From NCBI GenBank assembly GCA_038373865.1, contig JAXGGA010002042.1, positions 62,001 to 126,000 on the forward strand: a stretch of 64,000 nt of DNA. Direction: 5' to 3'. This stretch comes from Uloborus plumipes. Its lineage: Eukaryota > Arthropoda > Arachnida > Araneae > Uloboridae. The notes under the pieces were generated by a model. It did no database searches, was not told where the DNA came from, and saw only the letters and a list, made by a program, of their open reading frames with translations. Made by a program: the position numbers and the translations under genes. This document shows, one piece after another, positions 24,103-36,686 of the stretch (positions within the stretch are counted from its first letter, which is position 1; each line of letters begins with the position of its first letter).

Positions 24103-24930
24103 ATGGTAGCAGATAATAAAATCCCTCAAAACTTCCACAATAATTTAAATATTATCAGGATGTAAAAAGATTGAGATTTCAAACGAGGCCGCAATTTTCG
24201 TCGAATCACGTGTTTCTTTGTTGGCATGGGCGTCGAACTACACTTTTTAGGTTCATGTCACATGATATGAACGACGAATTAAAATTAGGTTAATTAGTAA
24301 ATAAATTACAAAATTAATACCTAAAATGAGCCGAGTTACGGTAGTAGATAATAAGAAGCCTCAAAGATTCCAAAATAATTGAGATATTTTTAGGATGCGA
24401 AAGGATTGAAATCCCGAACAAGGTACGCAACTTTCGGCGAGGCACATGTTATTTTGTGCGCACGGGCGGCAAATCACGTGTTTTTGGTTACATAATATGA
24501 TATGAACAAGCAACTAAATGAAAAAAAAAAAAACCTCAATTAATGAGTAAAATGAGACATGTCGTGGTAGCAAATAACATAAGTCTCAAAAGTTCCAAAA
24601 TAATATAAATATTATCCATGATGCAAAAAGATTGATAGCTCAAACACGGCCCGCCTGTTTCGGTGACCCACGTGCTTTTTGGCGGCATGTTTCTATGGTT
24701 AATATTACAATGAGCAATTAAAATTATATTAATAAATATATTACAAAATTACTGTATAAAATGAGCCGAGTTACGTTAACAGATAACAAAACGCCTCAAA
24801 ACTTCAAAAACAATTGAAACATTATCAAGATGCAAAAGGATTAAAATCTCAAACCAGGTGCGCTATTTTTGGCGAGGCACGTGTTTCTATTAAAGAAGCG
24901 GTTTATTTTCCTTAATTGTCTGTATTTTGA
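24103..24930 (+). repeat. Four tandem monomers of about 210-240 bp, each with a CACGTG-type site
   Basis: Units start near 24103, 24342, 24567 and 24777 with GTAGCAGATAAxAA, followed by CCTCAAAACTTCC..AATAATT. Each later contains (T/C)CACGTG(T/C)TT or GCACGTGTTT after a TTTCG(T/G)CGA-like block. They are diverged but collinear, so this is an old local array. Confidence 0.8.
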
Positions 24931-25332
24931 TGCAAAAGAGCCATATTTTTTTCCCATTCATATGTTTTATGAAGAAAACTTTATTTCGGAACGGTCATTT
25001 CCGCTTAAAATTGCGAATATGAACAATTTAAAACGCGACGTCATTTTGGAAACGCGTTTTTATTCGAGTGCTGCGAGGCTATAAATAACCATTTATACTG
25101 AGAAATAAAGTAAAAGAACGAACTTTAAGTCAGAAATGCACAATTTACTAAATCCTGCAAGAGATTTTTCTGTTTTTAGGATCGCATGTTTAGTACAGCG
25201 AACAGCGGAGTTATCGAAATTGCAAATTTTGAAACAAATTTACTGCCGCGATTTTCACTTCAGTTTTTTGTAACGTTGCGCAAGTGGTATCGTTAACAAT
25301 ACCTCCCCTCCCTCTTCTTCCCCAATTTATTG

Positions 25333-25480
25333 CCGAACTTTTAGTGGACAAGAGGACAATACCTTCGTCCCTGGCGATCTCACATCCGAATTTTAAGTGG
25401 ATGAGAGTATAACACCACCCCCTTTATACACCCCCGGCGATCCGACTGCCGAATGTTTAGTGGACAAGAGGATTTGAGAA
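25333..25480 (+). repeat. Short minisatellite, about three units
   Basis: CCGAA(C/T)(T/G)TTTA(G)TGGA(C/T)(A/G)AGAG occurs at 25333, 25386 and 25449 with GGCGATC spacers. Units are about 53-63 bp. Confidence 0.65.
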
Positions 25481-25620
25481 AAGGTCACATGTCAAGGTTA
25501 AAGTCGGGAAAGGGGTGTAGCATTTTTGAATGGTAGCCTCGTTGGCGACCTCAGTGAAAATAATGATCGCCAAATCGTGAAAATTGGTCGCATTTGGCGA
25601 CTGGCGACCGCGAGTGTTGA

Positions 25621-26134
25621 CCTATAGACACCAGTCACAAAATAATTTACAGTATTTTCCGAATTACATATATTTCATACTTAAAGGATTGCATGCACAT
25701 TTTATGTATAAATATTATTTATTCAAGTACAAAAAATGCTTAGTATATAACTTGTTTCTTTCAAATACGAATTTTATCAGTAAAATATTACTCATCACGG
25801 GATATTAAAACAAAAAAATATTTTCTGGAAATTTTTTTATATCTCACAAATAGTAACTACTTCTGAAAACGAGAAATGAGAATAAATACCTAGTGCGATA
25901 AATAGATTTTTTTTTTTAACTCTTTGAAATATGTTTATTTAAAAAATATATTTCTTTCAATTTAAAAAAAAAAACGGTGCTTCTCCGATTCAGTGCTAAT
26001 CCATAATGCAACTAATTTGAATAAAGTTCATAATGCCGACTTCGTAATTAGTGCTGTCAAATAAATTTATATTAGCCAAAAAAGCGATTGATGCCAAAAA
26101 AAGATAGTCGAGTTGCCAAATTAGCTCATTTGAT
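25621..26134. other. No gene recognised
   Basis: AT-rich sequence without recognisable features. Confidence 0.5.
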
Positions 26135-26330
26135 CAGGGCCCAATTAAGATATCACAGAGCCCTAGGCCAAATACATTTTTGAGGCCCCCTGTACTGAGG
26201 CTTTACAATTTTAGGCACAGGATAAAACAAATTTAGGCATTGACTACAGCAATTTAAGCTATTTGGGGGCCCCTAAATTGTGGTTGCCCTAGGCCATGGC
26301 CTAGTTGGCCTATTCTGTAATCAGGCCCTG
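26135..26330 (+). mobile_element. hAT-type MITE, CAGGGCCCAATTAAGAT family, copy 1
   Basis: Starts CAGGGCCCAATTAAGATATC and ends ATCAGGCCCTG, with GGCC(C)TAGGCC motifs inside both ends. A related sequence lies in the CASK intron at 61751. No convincing TSD remains. Confidence 0.7.
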
Positions 26331-29048
26331 CCATGGGATCTGCGGATCCACGAATCTGCGGTGTATTGCATGTTCCTTATCCTGCTTTCCGTGCGAAAAT
26401 CTAACAGTGCAACATCATTCATTTTGATAAATTTAAACAACTGAATCATGTCCCCTCTTGAGGAGAGAATCATGTCCCCCGTTCAATTTGGGTGGGAATA
26501 CCTTTGCAAAGTGATTACAAAAGAACCCCAACTCAATACAATGTCAATTACTCTTTTCTATTACCAGAAAAAAGGAAACATTGTCTATGTCGGAGGTCAA
26601 CTTACCACAAGAGAAGTTTACATATTACAATATATTACACAAATGCAAATATTTTGTGTCAATAAGAGTTGACTAGAAAATAAATACCCCTTTTAGGTAC
26701 TTACCCTTAAAAAATACTGGTATATTAAACATCAATACATACCATACACAAAAGAATCATGCTAACAGATTAAAACTATGTTACACTAAAAACTTCTAGA
26801 AGAAGGGAATTTTATTTGAAAAAAGTGGTATGGTCACTTGGTTATGTGTGCAAGTAATATAGATCTCAAAATCACCTAGTAGTGTAAATTTAAAGCAGTT
26901 AAGTAGTGAACAGGATTGTAGCCAGGGGAGGCGTGACCTGCCCTGGGTAATCTTTTGTTTCAATTTAGCAAATATTAAAAGAAGATAAAAACACCATATT
27001 AAATAAGATTTGCGGGACTTCTAAATAAATATGCAAAACAAAAGTATTTCAATCAGGCAGATAAGTTTTAGTTTAATTCTAAAAAAAATAATAGATAAAT
27101 ACTCATGATGTTTTTATACAGGCTGCCCACACTCTTACATTTCTAATTTTGTTAATTTAACTATCATCATGAAAACCACAGCTAAGTGTAGAAAAGTAAA
27201 TGGGCCGCTGAAATATGCTTTAAATATAAACAAAATTAAAACACAGTGAGCGTGATTTAAAATATTTAATGAATAGTCACTCAAGTAGTTCTACGTGTTC
27301 AAAAGTAAACCAAAACTTTATCTACATATTCAGAAGCCATAACATTTAAAATAAAAAAAGTGGAAAAAAAGGCTCATTGAAAAGTGTTAGATCAGTCCAA
27401 AATATCAAAAATTTTCTTACTGAGGTTGCAAACATTTGTATTTTAAACAAATAAAAATATCAAGCTGGAAATTTAAGATTTCACTACAGTAAAACCTAAG
27501 TGCTGAAATGGCTTTAGAAAAGTTTCCATAACTTTTTTTCAGTTTAAAACAACAAATGGAGATTGGGACAGAGCAAAGAACAAGGAAAGAGCGGAGAGCC
27601 TCGAAAATTACAATTTCAAATTAAGTCACAAAAGGTGGCCTAGAAGCATGTTTTCGAAACTTTCAAAACCGCATTTTTTAAAGCTCATTTAATCAGCAAT
27701 GTTAAAATACAATTAATATAGCCAAATTTTACAAAAAAAAACTTTAGATTTGCTACCTTCTACCCTCAACCCCACACCATATTTCTCATTACCTCCCACT
27801 TTTTTCGTACACCAGCCACCTATGGACTTTCAGCTCTAGTTCTACGAAGACTTTCTCACAAATCTGTTAATTTCTTTTTAACAATATGTTAGAAACAATG
27901 AGAAATTTATACAATGATCTATCATGTTCACCAGTGAAAACTAAATAAAATTGATGAATTCTATTCAATTTTAGAGGATACCAAAAGTTGTAAAGCAAAT
28001 TTAATTACAAGGCTGTAAAAAGGCTACGAAAAATTCTCGGCATTTTCGCAGAGTTTGATGACTGTCGCGAAAATACTAGTTTCTACACCGATCTTTTTTG
28101 CTGTTGCTAAATTATATGAAACATTACATTGAATACATACAATTTGAAACGACAACAGTAAGAAAAATCAACACTCCAAACCAATTTCAAGGTAGCATCT
28201 CTAAACGTAAAAAGTTTGGCTGCAATCTATCCAAATTCATTAAGTATTTTCCTACCAACATCATTTTACTACATGAAGTGCAATCTAAATTTTAAATAAT
28301 AACAATTGAAAGTAAAAATTGACTTACAAGGAACTGAAGAGGCTGAGAAACTCAAAACAACACAAACTCAACCAGTCGAGATCACATACAAAAATTCACA
28401 AACATGTCAAGAATTCCTACGCAAAATTCCACAACCTCTTCACTTCTCAGCAACAGGGAAAGTAATAGCTAAAAGTTAGCATAATTTAAATATTTTACCA
28501 CAATTCAAAACAATTGAATTTCTGCTATTAAGTACTCCAATTAAATTCTTCTTTAAAGATTTTTTTCCTATATTTTTTGGAGAAATTTTCATTAAATATC
28601 CAATAAAATATATTAACAATAGAATCGAATAATGTTCGATAGGAGGCGCTGCACTCTCGAAGATCTTTCTTTTCTTTTTTCTTTTATCTAAACTTTTCAT
28701 GCTTTTTTGTTTTCGCATAATAAATATTCTTCTCGTAAGTTTCCACTTAGTATTGCTTTGACACGACATGATAAACTGCCTGCTTTTGAATTACATGAAA
28801 CAATGATGAACTGTATGTAACGAATCAGTTTGGTCAAAAATAGTACATTTTTCTCTGCTGAAAAATGCTTATTCTAAAGTAGTTTATGTTACTTTAATGA
28901 AGAATATTTCCTTAAAAATTATGCAAATAAGAGTATGTAACATAACAACCAGACGTTTCATGATACTCAAAATATAAAAGCTTCAAATATTCCCACGAAG
29001 CGAAAAACTCTGCTTCAGCATTGCATTCAGATTGCATTGAGCTATACC
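26331..29048. other. No gene recognised
   Basis: AT-rich spacer of 2.7 kb. A CCAGGGGAGGCG patch at 26920-26945 could be another element end but lacks a partner. Open frames at 26448-26672, 28098-28295 and 28476-28769 show no motif. Confidence 0.5.
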
Positions 29049-29313
29049 AGAGCCGAATTCAAGTGAAACACCATTGCAATCGCTTCGAGGCGATCGCAAT
29101 TGCAATCGCTACTGGAAGTCTAGGCCGGGATTCAAGTGAAACACGGACGATCGCAACTCACCAATGGAATCGCAAATTCCCAACTTTGGATTCAAGAGAA
29201 ACGTTATAATCGCTACGAGATGCTATTCTATCGTAATTCGACTTCCAGTAGCGATTGCAATTGCGATCGCCTCGAAGCGATTGCAATGCTGTTTCACTTG
29301 AATTCTCTGCCCT
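29049..29313 (+). mobile_element. MITE, ATTCAAGTGAAACA family, copy 1
   Basis: Left end GCCGAATTCAAGTGAAACA and right end TGTTTCACTTGAATTCTCTGC are inverted. A second left-type end (GGGATTCAAGTGAAACA) lies inside at 29127, so two copies may be merged. Inner arms are GCAATCGC-rich. Same family as 45372-45676. Confidence 0.72.
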
Positions 29314-31259
29314 AAGAGGAGAGAGAACTTCCCATACTTCAACATTGAAACTTGCGGTCTGAATTTCCAGCTAGTTGGGCAAAACGTTTTGCACAGTAAA
29401 ACATCATTTTTAGGAAAAGAGCGGTTCTTTTGGCATTACTAACTGAGTAGATTAAAGACTCGAAAAATACATAGCAAAACGCTTTAATAAATAAACTTCA
29501 GTTTAAATACGAAAAGAGAAATCCGTTGGCCATACTCGCTTAGGCATAAATGTGCTGCCTTATTGTTATCAAGTACGAATCCAGTTTCTGGTTAAGGATT
29601 GGGTCATTTTCGGAAAGGAGGGGGGGCAAAGTGCAATTTTTGTGCTAAAATGGTTGTGTTTGGCAATTTTTTCGTTATATTAGTCCCAAAAACTGCAGTT
29701 TTATCCTATATTTGGTGGCTTAAGGGAGGAGGGAATGACCAGTGACGGATGAAATAGCATGACCAAGACAGCCGGCCCCTTAGGACATAATGTCGATTGA
29801 TATTTGTGTGCGTGTGCAAGTAAAATATGTATGGCTAATCTAAGACGATAAATAGTGCACGGCAGGATTAAAGTAAGAAATTAAGTATGGACAGAATATA
29901 TTTTTCGTTACCTTCATGAAAAGGCAGCTTTTCTCCTTTATTTTTCACTCAAGAGTTGTTCCTTGAAGATGAAAATTAGAAGGATCCGGCCCCTCGATAC
30001 AAATTTGGTTCTAAACCAAAGAAAATTCTGTGTGCTGATTGACAAGAGGTCTAAGTACTAAAGAGAACTGAATTTAACGGATGAAAACTCATCAAAGAAA
30101 TTACTGGGCGTATGAATTTAACGGCCCTTCACTAAGGTTCTCAACTACAAAAGAGACGGCGGATCCAGTTTCTAGTGTTAGAAGAGTAGAGAGAATATCT
30201 GCAGAATTTAAATACTCAATAGAAGAGAAATACGTTATATATACAGAAAAAAACAATTAGCAATCTAAGCATCAAGTAAAAAGTCAAATAGTCGGAGCGA
30301 AATGGCCGGGGGGGGGATTCGGGGTGTACCCCCGAAAAAATTTCGGTAATATAGTTCCAAAAATGCCTTGTTAGACGGTTATAATGTTTTTAGGCGATGT
30401 TTGGAAAAGGAAGATTTTGAGCATTCCCCGAAATTTTTTTTCAAAATTGGAGCCTTAAAAACGTGACTGTGAGCTATCTTCAATAACTTTCGGAGAGGGA
30501 ATGGGGTTCAAGAATTTTTTCGAGGCAAAATTTTCAACTGAAGTTCTCAAATTTAGACGTTATTCAAAGCAAGAAAGGCAACAGATTTTTGAAATTCCAG
30601 TCTTTAACAAATTAATTACAGAAAAAATTGTCCACCCCAGGCTGGCTATTCGATCTCTACAAGCACACTTTATATCAAAGTACCATATCGAAGGGTTTTA
30701 GGAGTCAGTTACATTCCCTCAGCCGATGTCTTCTTGACGCAAGCCCGTCCCAAGGTGAAAAGAAAAAAAAAAGAACCTACGGTTTTAAACTTTGCATGTT
30801 AAAATTTCTTAATTATTTTGAACGTTTAAATACAGAGATAGAAAATGGGTTGAGCTTCTGGTTTAATAGGATTACTAACGCTCCTCTATTGCACAACATT
30901 GTTGGTCCTGCAATCATATAATTCAGATTTTACTTCTGCCAAAATTATTTATTGCGGTGTTCTTCCATTTACGATATTTTTGGAAATCTTATTAGATCTG
31001 GAAAAATTCTAATTTTTCGTTGTCAATGGTTTCTCGAGCACTTTCCCTTTCCCTCCTTTCCCAAGCGTTTGAAAATCTCTTTCCTTTGAAAAACCTTTTT
31101 GGTCCATGACGTTTTCCTGAGAACAGATGTCCTCCTTGTTCCGCTGAAGTAATCGTTTCCGGTTCCCACTAATTGGGTCTCTTGGATTTTATTTACTTCT
31201 GTTCGTCTCTCGTTCAGTCGTTCACATGACCGTTGGTTTTGGACATGTGAACCATTCTT
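29314..31259. other. No gene recognised
   Basis: Mixed AT-rich sequence with G-rich patches at 29619 and 30307. Short frames at 30501-30701 and 30628-30921 have no recognisable domain. A GGATCC(A/G)G motif recurs at 29978 and 30162 and may mark decayed MITE ends. Confidence 0.45.
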
Positions 31260-31320
31260 CATTTTTATACACTGATGAAGAGGCTTGTATTTTATAGCCT
31301 CGAAACAGCTGTTTGCTGAG
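31260..31320 (+). ncRNA. Hammerhead-ribozyme-like motif, Penelope-like element fragment
   Basis: CTGATGA (31272-31278) is followed by GAGGC (31280-31284), a 12-nt loop, the complementary GCCTC (31297-31301) and GAAAC (31302-31306), then AGCTGTTTG. This gives the hammerhead order: CUGAUGA core, stem II, GAAA core, short stem III. Penelope-like retroelements are known to carry such minimal hammerheads in their terminal repeats. One extra A (31279) lies between the core and the five-pair stem, and stem I is not convincing, so catalysis is doubtful. No Penelope reverse transcriptase is seen nearby. Confidence 0.45.
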
Positions 31321-31432
31321 TTTTTACCCATTTCAATGTGTTTATTTGTACTTTTATACACCTTGTCTCATTTTACTCAATGTTTATAGTTTACTCCTTT
31401 ATTATAACGGCATACATCAATTCATAAAAATC

Positions 31433-33729
31433 CAGGGGCGGATCTAGAAATTTTTGTCAGGGGGGTCAAGTTTTTGTGACCAGTAAAATGGAAGAAAATG
31501 TAATTTGAACCTTCTTCAAAATATAGGACATGTTGCACATAAATTAATATTTTTTATAATGACATTATATTTAATATGTATTTTAATGAAAAGTATTATT
31601 GTGAAAAATAAAACAAACTATTTATTAATTGTACAGTATTTTGTTCCTGTTTAAATTTTTTATACTTCAAATGAATGAAATTTCACATTTTTCATATTTG
31701 ATATGTCGAGTTTCGTTTCAATGAACACAAGAAAGGCACATCACTGTTGCAATAAAAATTTGCACAACAATTTAAAAGAAGTACAAACATGCAAAATATT
31801 GCAGGCACGCGATTTGCTGTTTTCATTGTAAAGGGACGTTTTTGCAACGAAAAAAGCGGTAATCTTTTGTAGAATGTGCATTTAAATAGCAAGTTTTACT
31901 TTTTATTTTATTTTATTTTTTGTTTTTTTATGCGTGCTTGTATATTTTCAAATCTTCCAGCTAAATTTGAAAGTAGTTTTAAAATTTTGAATATCATTAT
32001 ATCTTTTTTCTATTAGGTCAGCAAGCCTAATCACCACACTAAAAAAAATCGAAACGTGTTAAGTTTCGGTATTTTACTCGTTTACACCGCTATCTTATGA
32101 AAATCAAGTCGCATTTTTAAAATATATTCTGAATTGTTAGATCTTACATGAATGCAGACTTGTCACTGTTGTGAAATTGATGTTCAGTTACCAGTTTCAA
32201 AATAAACTATGCGTGTTTATTAAGTATAGCACCTTCAGCTCAATTACGGCCGGTTTATATTGCCTGAGCCCCTAAATTAGGGAAAGCTACAGTCTCTGGT
32301 AGCTTTGATAGGGTTGTAGGCAAATAAGCTGTTCGCTATTTGCCACAATTCTGCATTAACTTCGCTACATTTGCCGAAATGCTTTAGCAGATTTCCTAAG
32401 GTATTTCTAGCTCTTACCAAAAACACATCTAAGTCTTCATAGAAGGTTCTTAATTTATTCCAAAAGTATAACATGTTTATTGGGAAGGTTTCTGAATGTT
32501 TCAGGGAGACTACCTACTTTTAGTGGGAAGCATTTCTTGCTTTTTTCCAGACATGTTACTGGTAGAATTTAGGCACATCAACTGTCCATCATTTTCTAGA
32601 AAAGTTCTTCGTTTTTAATAGTGCACTTAAGCTTCTAATTTCTACAAAAACTATCAGTTATTCCAGGATTTGTTCAAACTTATGTCCCAAATGGAAAGAC
32701 TAATATTCTCGATAGCGACAGCATCGGTAGCTTCATCAACTAAGGAAATAAAAAAAAATAACTTCTTCCCACCGGCTTTGCAGTAATTTTTACGCTGTCA
32801 GTTCCCTGTAATTTTACTTTTGGTTGTTTTACTAATAACAGTTGCATTTTGAGGAGCACTATTTTTGATTTTGTTGCTTCACTAGTAAATCCGAGTCTTC
32901 GTCTTCCGCAAGGTTCTCATCATCTCAATGAATTTCCAAAGCAATATTTTATTTACCATGCAGTTTTATCGTTTTATTACAGGTAGTAATGGATTTTCTT
33001 CAACTCTTCGAGCCTCAATGCTCATTATCTCGCCATCCAGTCCGCTGTTATGGTGAAATCTTTAAAGTAAATTAAGTTAATTATTGCAATTAGTTTTTGT
33101 TGTATTCACACCATATTCCTTTTTGTTTTGACAGTTAGCTAGTTTTGTTTATACACTCGCTGATTATTTTTGCTTGAGAAAATAGAAAATATTGACATTT
33201 GCATTTCGAAGGTATTATTTCTTAATTATATTTTACATAAAAAAATTATTTCTTAAATTGACAGGTGGGTCACGTTATCTTAAGCTCTGAATAATATGAA
33301 ATTACAACAATAAAACAATTCAAATGAAACACACACACACGGCACACATTCAGAGGTATAGGAATACTCTGGGAAAATTTCAAGTTTTCGTTGGAGAAGA
33401 ATGTTCATCAGGGAATGAACAAAAACGTTATTTGGGAAAATACCCAAAGAAGTAACTCAGCCGCTCCTTTAAATTGTAGGACGCGCCAAAAAGTCAAGAC
33501 TAAGAAAAAGTGCTTAACATTATCTATTCTTATTTTTCAGAACTAAAAACTGAAGTTCAACAATAATAAATAATAAGTAAAGAAAAAAAAAACGTTTTTT
33601 TTCAGTGGAATGTTTTTACCCTATAATACCATCTACTACGTATCACCAATGGCTGCGTAACTGATGAAAAGTGTTTCTCATCACAGGGGGTCAACTGACC
33701 CTTCGACATTCCCCTGAATCCGTTCCTCT
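31433..33729 (-). mobile_element. Probable hAT relic, CAGGGGCGGATCTAG end
   Basis: The left end CAGGGGCGGATCTAG followed by TGTCAGGGGGGTCA is echoed, inverted and diverged, near 33695-33729 (CTGAATCCGTTCCTCT). A transposase-like segment is readable on the minus strand at 32685-32757. TSD not recognisable. The CAGGGGCGGATC end also occurs in the MITE at 37998-38198. Confidence 0.5.
32685..32757 (-). pseudogene. hAT transposase catalytic-core fragment
   Basis: The minus strand reads FISLVDEATDAVAIENISLSI in one frame, matching the FSLI-DE-TD...EQLSI segment around a catalytic aspartate in TTF/ZMYM1-type hAT transposases. Stops lie on both sides. Only about 24 codons are readable, so the family call is by motif alone. 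Confidence 0.5.
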
Positions 33730-33820
33730 AAACCTCCGAACAAGGTACACCTATATTGAAGGGACAAAAAATCCAGTCCTTTTACTCTCCCTTATTGAGA
33801 GGTTCTACTGCATTATATTT
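33730..33820. other. Spacer before piggyBac element
   Basis: AT-rich, no feature. Confidence 0.5.
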
Positions 33821-34564
33821 TTAACCCATTAATGCCTGACTTTTTTTTTTCAACGATACTTTGTATACTGGTTACAAATAGTGTTTAATGGACAGGAAAA
33901 ATAGTTAAAAAATTATCATGTAAAAATTAAATTTTTTATTTGAGAAAGAAAAATCGTCCCTAAAAAGGGACGCTAGGCACCAGAGGGTACATACTTTTTT
34001 ACCAAATTTTTTTTTCTGCCTACGATGTAATATTGAAAATGACAATTTATAAGAAGAAATAAAAGCAGCAATTAACATAAACTGGGAAGTAGATTCAGAG
34101 AACAAGGAAATATTGGTGTTGTTGAGGATGAAAGTCAGCAAAGCATTTGTTCTGCAAACCTACGTATTGCTTTTGCTGCATTCCGATAAGCTCTTTTATT
34201 TCAATGGGCACATCTTACCTGAGTCTTATTCAAAGCAATATAACAACTAGCCCCATAATACCTAACTCAATCCGGTACTCTTGAGCTCCACGCATTTTGT
34301 ACAGCAACTTCTAAAATAAAAATGAAGAGCGGCTACCACCACTTTTCAGAGGGAATCAAAAACCGGTAGTTCCCGATATTTGATGCATGGGATCTTTTTC
34401 CTTATGCAACGATTGTACTGAGCAACCATATATAGTTGGTTTATCAATTTCAATTACTTTCTTTTCGCTATTGGACAATCGCTTAGCCTTTACAATAGGA
34501 TGAACTCCATGAAGATTCAATGCAATAGTTATGACATTGCTATTATTCCACCGAACCAACGTAA

Positions 34565-36686
34565 CAGTGGCGGCGCCAGCTATGGGGCAGGGGGTGCAAT
34601 TGCCCCCCTGTCGGGAACGTTTTGCCCCCCCATCGGGGAAAATTTCGTGCTTCGTCGGGAAAAAATTTCCGACGATCAAATTTTCCGACAGAAATCTGAG
34701 AGCCGAAAATGTTTCTGATTCCGACGTATTGGTAATTTTCTTCGAATAAAATCATTCAACGAAAAAAACTATTTTTTTTTCTAAAACATTCTCAGTATTC
34801 GACAAATTACACGATTTCAGACCAAGTTCGAACACGAGAACCTTCGGGAAAGCAACAAAAGGAATCGGCGAGCGGCCGTCGTATCTCTTGGACGAACGTT
34901 AAGTTCTGCTGGAGAAAATTATTTTTCTTCAGGTTGAAAAGAGCAAATCTTCCTTTTTTTTTTTTCTCATCAGCGGTTCCCACCCGCAAATCGCCAGCAG
35001 CATGGCAAACGGACATTCATTGTCACTTTCTGAGAATCTGATAATCATCAACGAAAAAATAGCTGCTTAGTGCTTAATTGCCCCAACCTCATTTAAGACC
35101 AGCCGCTAGACACGAGTTTCTCTGAGGGCTTTTGTCACCCACCAACTGTCGAGGAACGCGGGGATTTTAGACCCCTTTTTCCTACTGGGACGGCGAATGC
35201 CGCGGGCTCCCGCCCATTACATAGCGAGCTAAAGAAGCGAAGCAAGCAGCCCACCCCAGTTCTAACTCAAAAACTTTTCATTCACGGAGTTACTTCTTTC
35301 TTAGCAAAAAGAAAAAAATTGGAACAATATTTGAACGAATTAAAATTTATACAGACAGAATAGAACAGATGTAAATCATCTCCAGAACTCAGAAGTAACT
35401 GGGTAAGTGTGTTATAAACTTTTGGAATGCTTTTTTTTACAATAGGAGCAGGAGCAATTTGAATTTGATGTTTTCTTTTTTCTTTCTTTCATTTAAAAAT
35501 GTGCACATTTAGATAGCAACGAGTAAATAATTAATTAATCTACACACTTTGTGTATTTGGAGGCAAGGCAACAAAAAAGTGTTGATACTTTTGTTTCGCT
35601 CCTGTTTTTCTCTCTCAAGCATAATAGTTTATAAGCTAACTCTTTTTATTTATTAATTTCAATTACACTTCATTTGTTTTTCATTTCCTTTTTTCGTTTC
35701 GTGTATCCTTTGAAATTTTCAATCCTCATTTTTAAGAATCCTCATTTTCAACCCCAGGCGCAACAAGGAAGGGGGTTATAAAGTTGACGTGTCTGTGTGT
35801 TTGTCGATCTGTGTATCTGTCTGTGGCGTTCTAGAGCCTAATCGGATGGACCGATTTCAAAAAAAAAAAAAATGTTTGAAAGGAGAGTTAATCGAGATTG
35901 TTCTTAGCTAGGTCGCGTCTTCGAATGACATTAATTAACGAAGATAGTAATTAAAAACCTTTAAAACGTTTTTCCCTATTTTTGAAGAGAAAAAATACTT
36001 GAAAAGCTAAAACAACGGTATCAAAAGAAAGAAAAAAAAAATGCGTCTGATAGAATGTGTTCGGAACTTCCATGTTATTTAGCATTCGAATATTAACTAA
36101 CGTTTTTTAGCAAATGCGGCTTAGCCTTAAATTTATGATATTAGATATAGTATATTACGATTTACGATTGTCTGTCAACGGGAAATGAAAACTCAATGAT
36201 TTAAAATGTTTTTCTGTCGCCATTTTCTATTTGCTAACAATTAAAATACTTGTAATTGTATAAAGCAGTAAGAAACCGCTCCTAATCCAGGGCTAAATTG
36301 ATTTTAGTATGAGGTTTTAAAAGAATACTCAATTTTTCCTCTTTATTCTGCTTTTGCGATTGACAAATTTACTAGTAAGGAGTATCTTTCCTTTTCCGTG
36401 TTTACCTTGTCCTCTCGAAAAAAAAATAAATATGTTTAAATTTAAAATGCTTTTGAGCAGTGTAGTTCATTTTAATCTGGGTAGGGGGTTTTAAAAAATT
36501 TTAGTCTTTGTACTTGTACTATTTAGTTTTAGTTTCATGGTAAGAACGATTACCTTTCAATCGAATGTACCATAAAAAATTGAAGAACTGGGGCCAGGGG
36601 GGGGTAACTAAATTTTTGAATTATACCTGTGCCCCCTTGTCGGGCAAGCTTGCCCCCCTGTCGGACATTTCCTAGCGCCACCTCTG
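34565..36686 (+). mobile_element. hAT element with perfect TSD inside piggyBac
   Basis: Ends CAGTGGCGGCGCCAGC and, complemented, CAGAGGTGGCGCTAGG. CAACGTAA occurs exactly on both sides (34557-34564 and 36687-36694). GCCCCCCTGTCGG motifs recur inside both ends. No transposase is readable. It contains a copy of dispersed repeat C at 35750-35970, possibly a further insertion. Confidence 0.9.
35750..35970 (+). repeat. Dispersed repeat C, copy 2
   Basis: Contains GGGGGTTATAAAGTTGAC, GTGTCTGTGTGT..., a CTGTCTGTGGC(G) block, GGATGGACCGATTT and AGTAATTAAAAACC. It is the inverse of 22563-22765, with moderate divergence. Confidence 0.62.

Larger units (their letters stand above)
22924..25617 (+). mobile_element. 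Candidate terminal-inverted-repeat element around tandem repeats
   Basis: The sequence TCAACACTC (22924) with GGTAGCCAA motifs is mirrored at 25585-25617 by GCGACC...GAGTGTTGA. Between them lie an AT-rich interior, the CACGTG tandem units and a small minisatellite. No TSD was found and no transposase is readable. The call rests only on about 9 bp of terminal match plus related subterminal motifs. Confidence 0.3.

Noticed and set aside
24103..24930. CRISPR-like array
   Set aside because: The units are long, contiguous and diverged without spacers, in a eukaryotic context.
31023..31361. Minus-strand frame of 112 codons as a protein gene
   Set aside because: It is the antisense reading of the hammerhead-like Penelope fragment and its flank; such frames recur as spurious predictions in repeats of this type.
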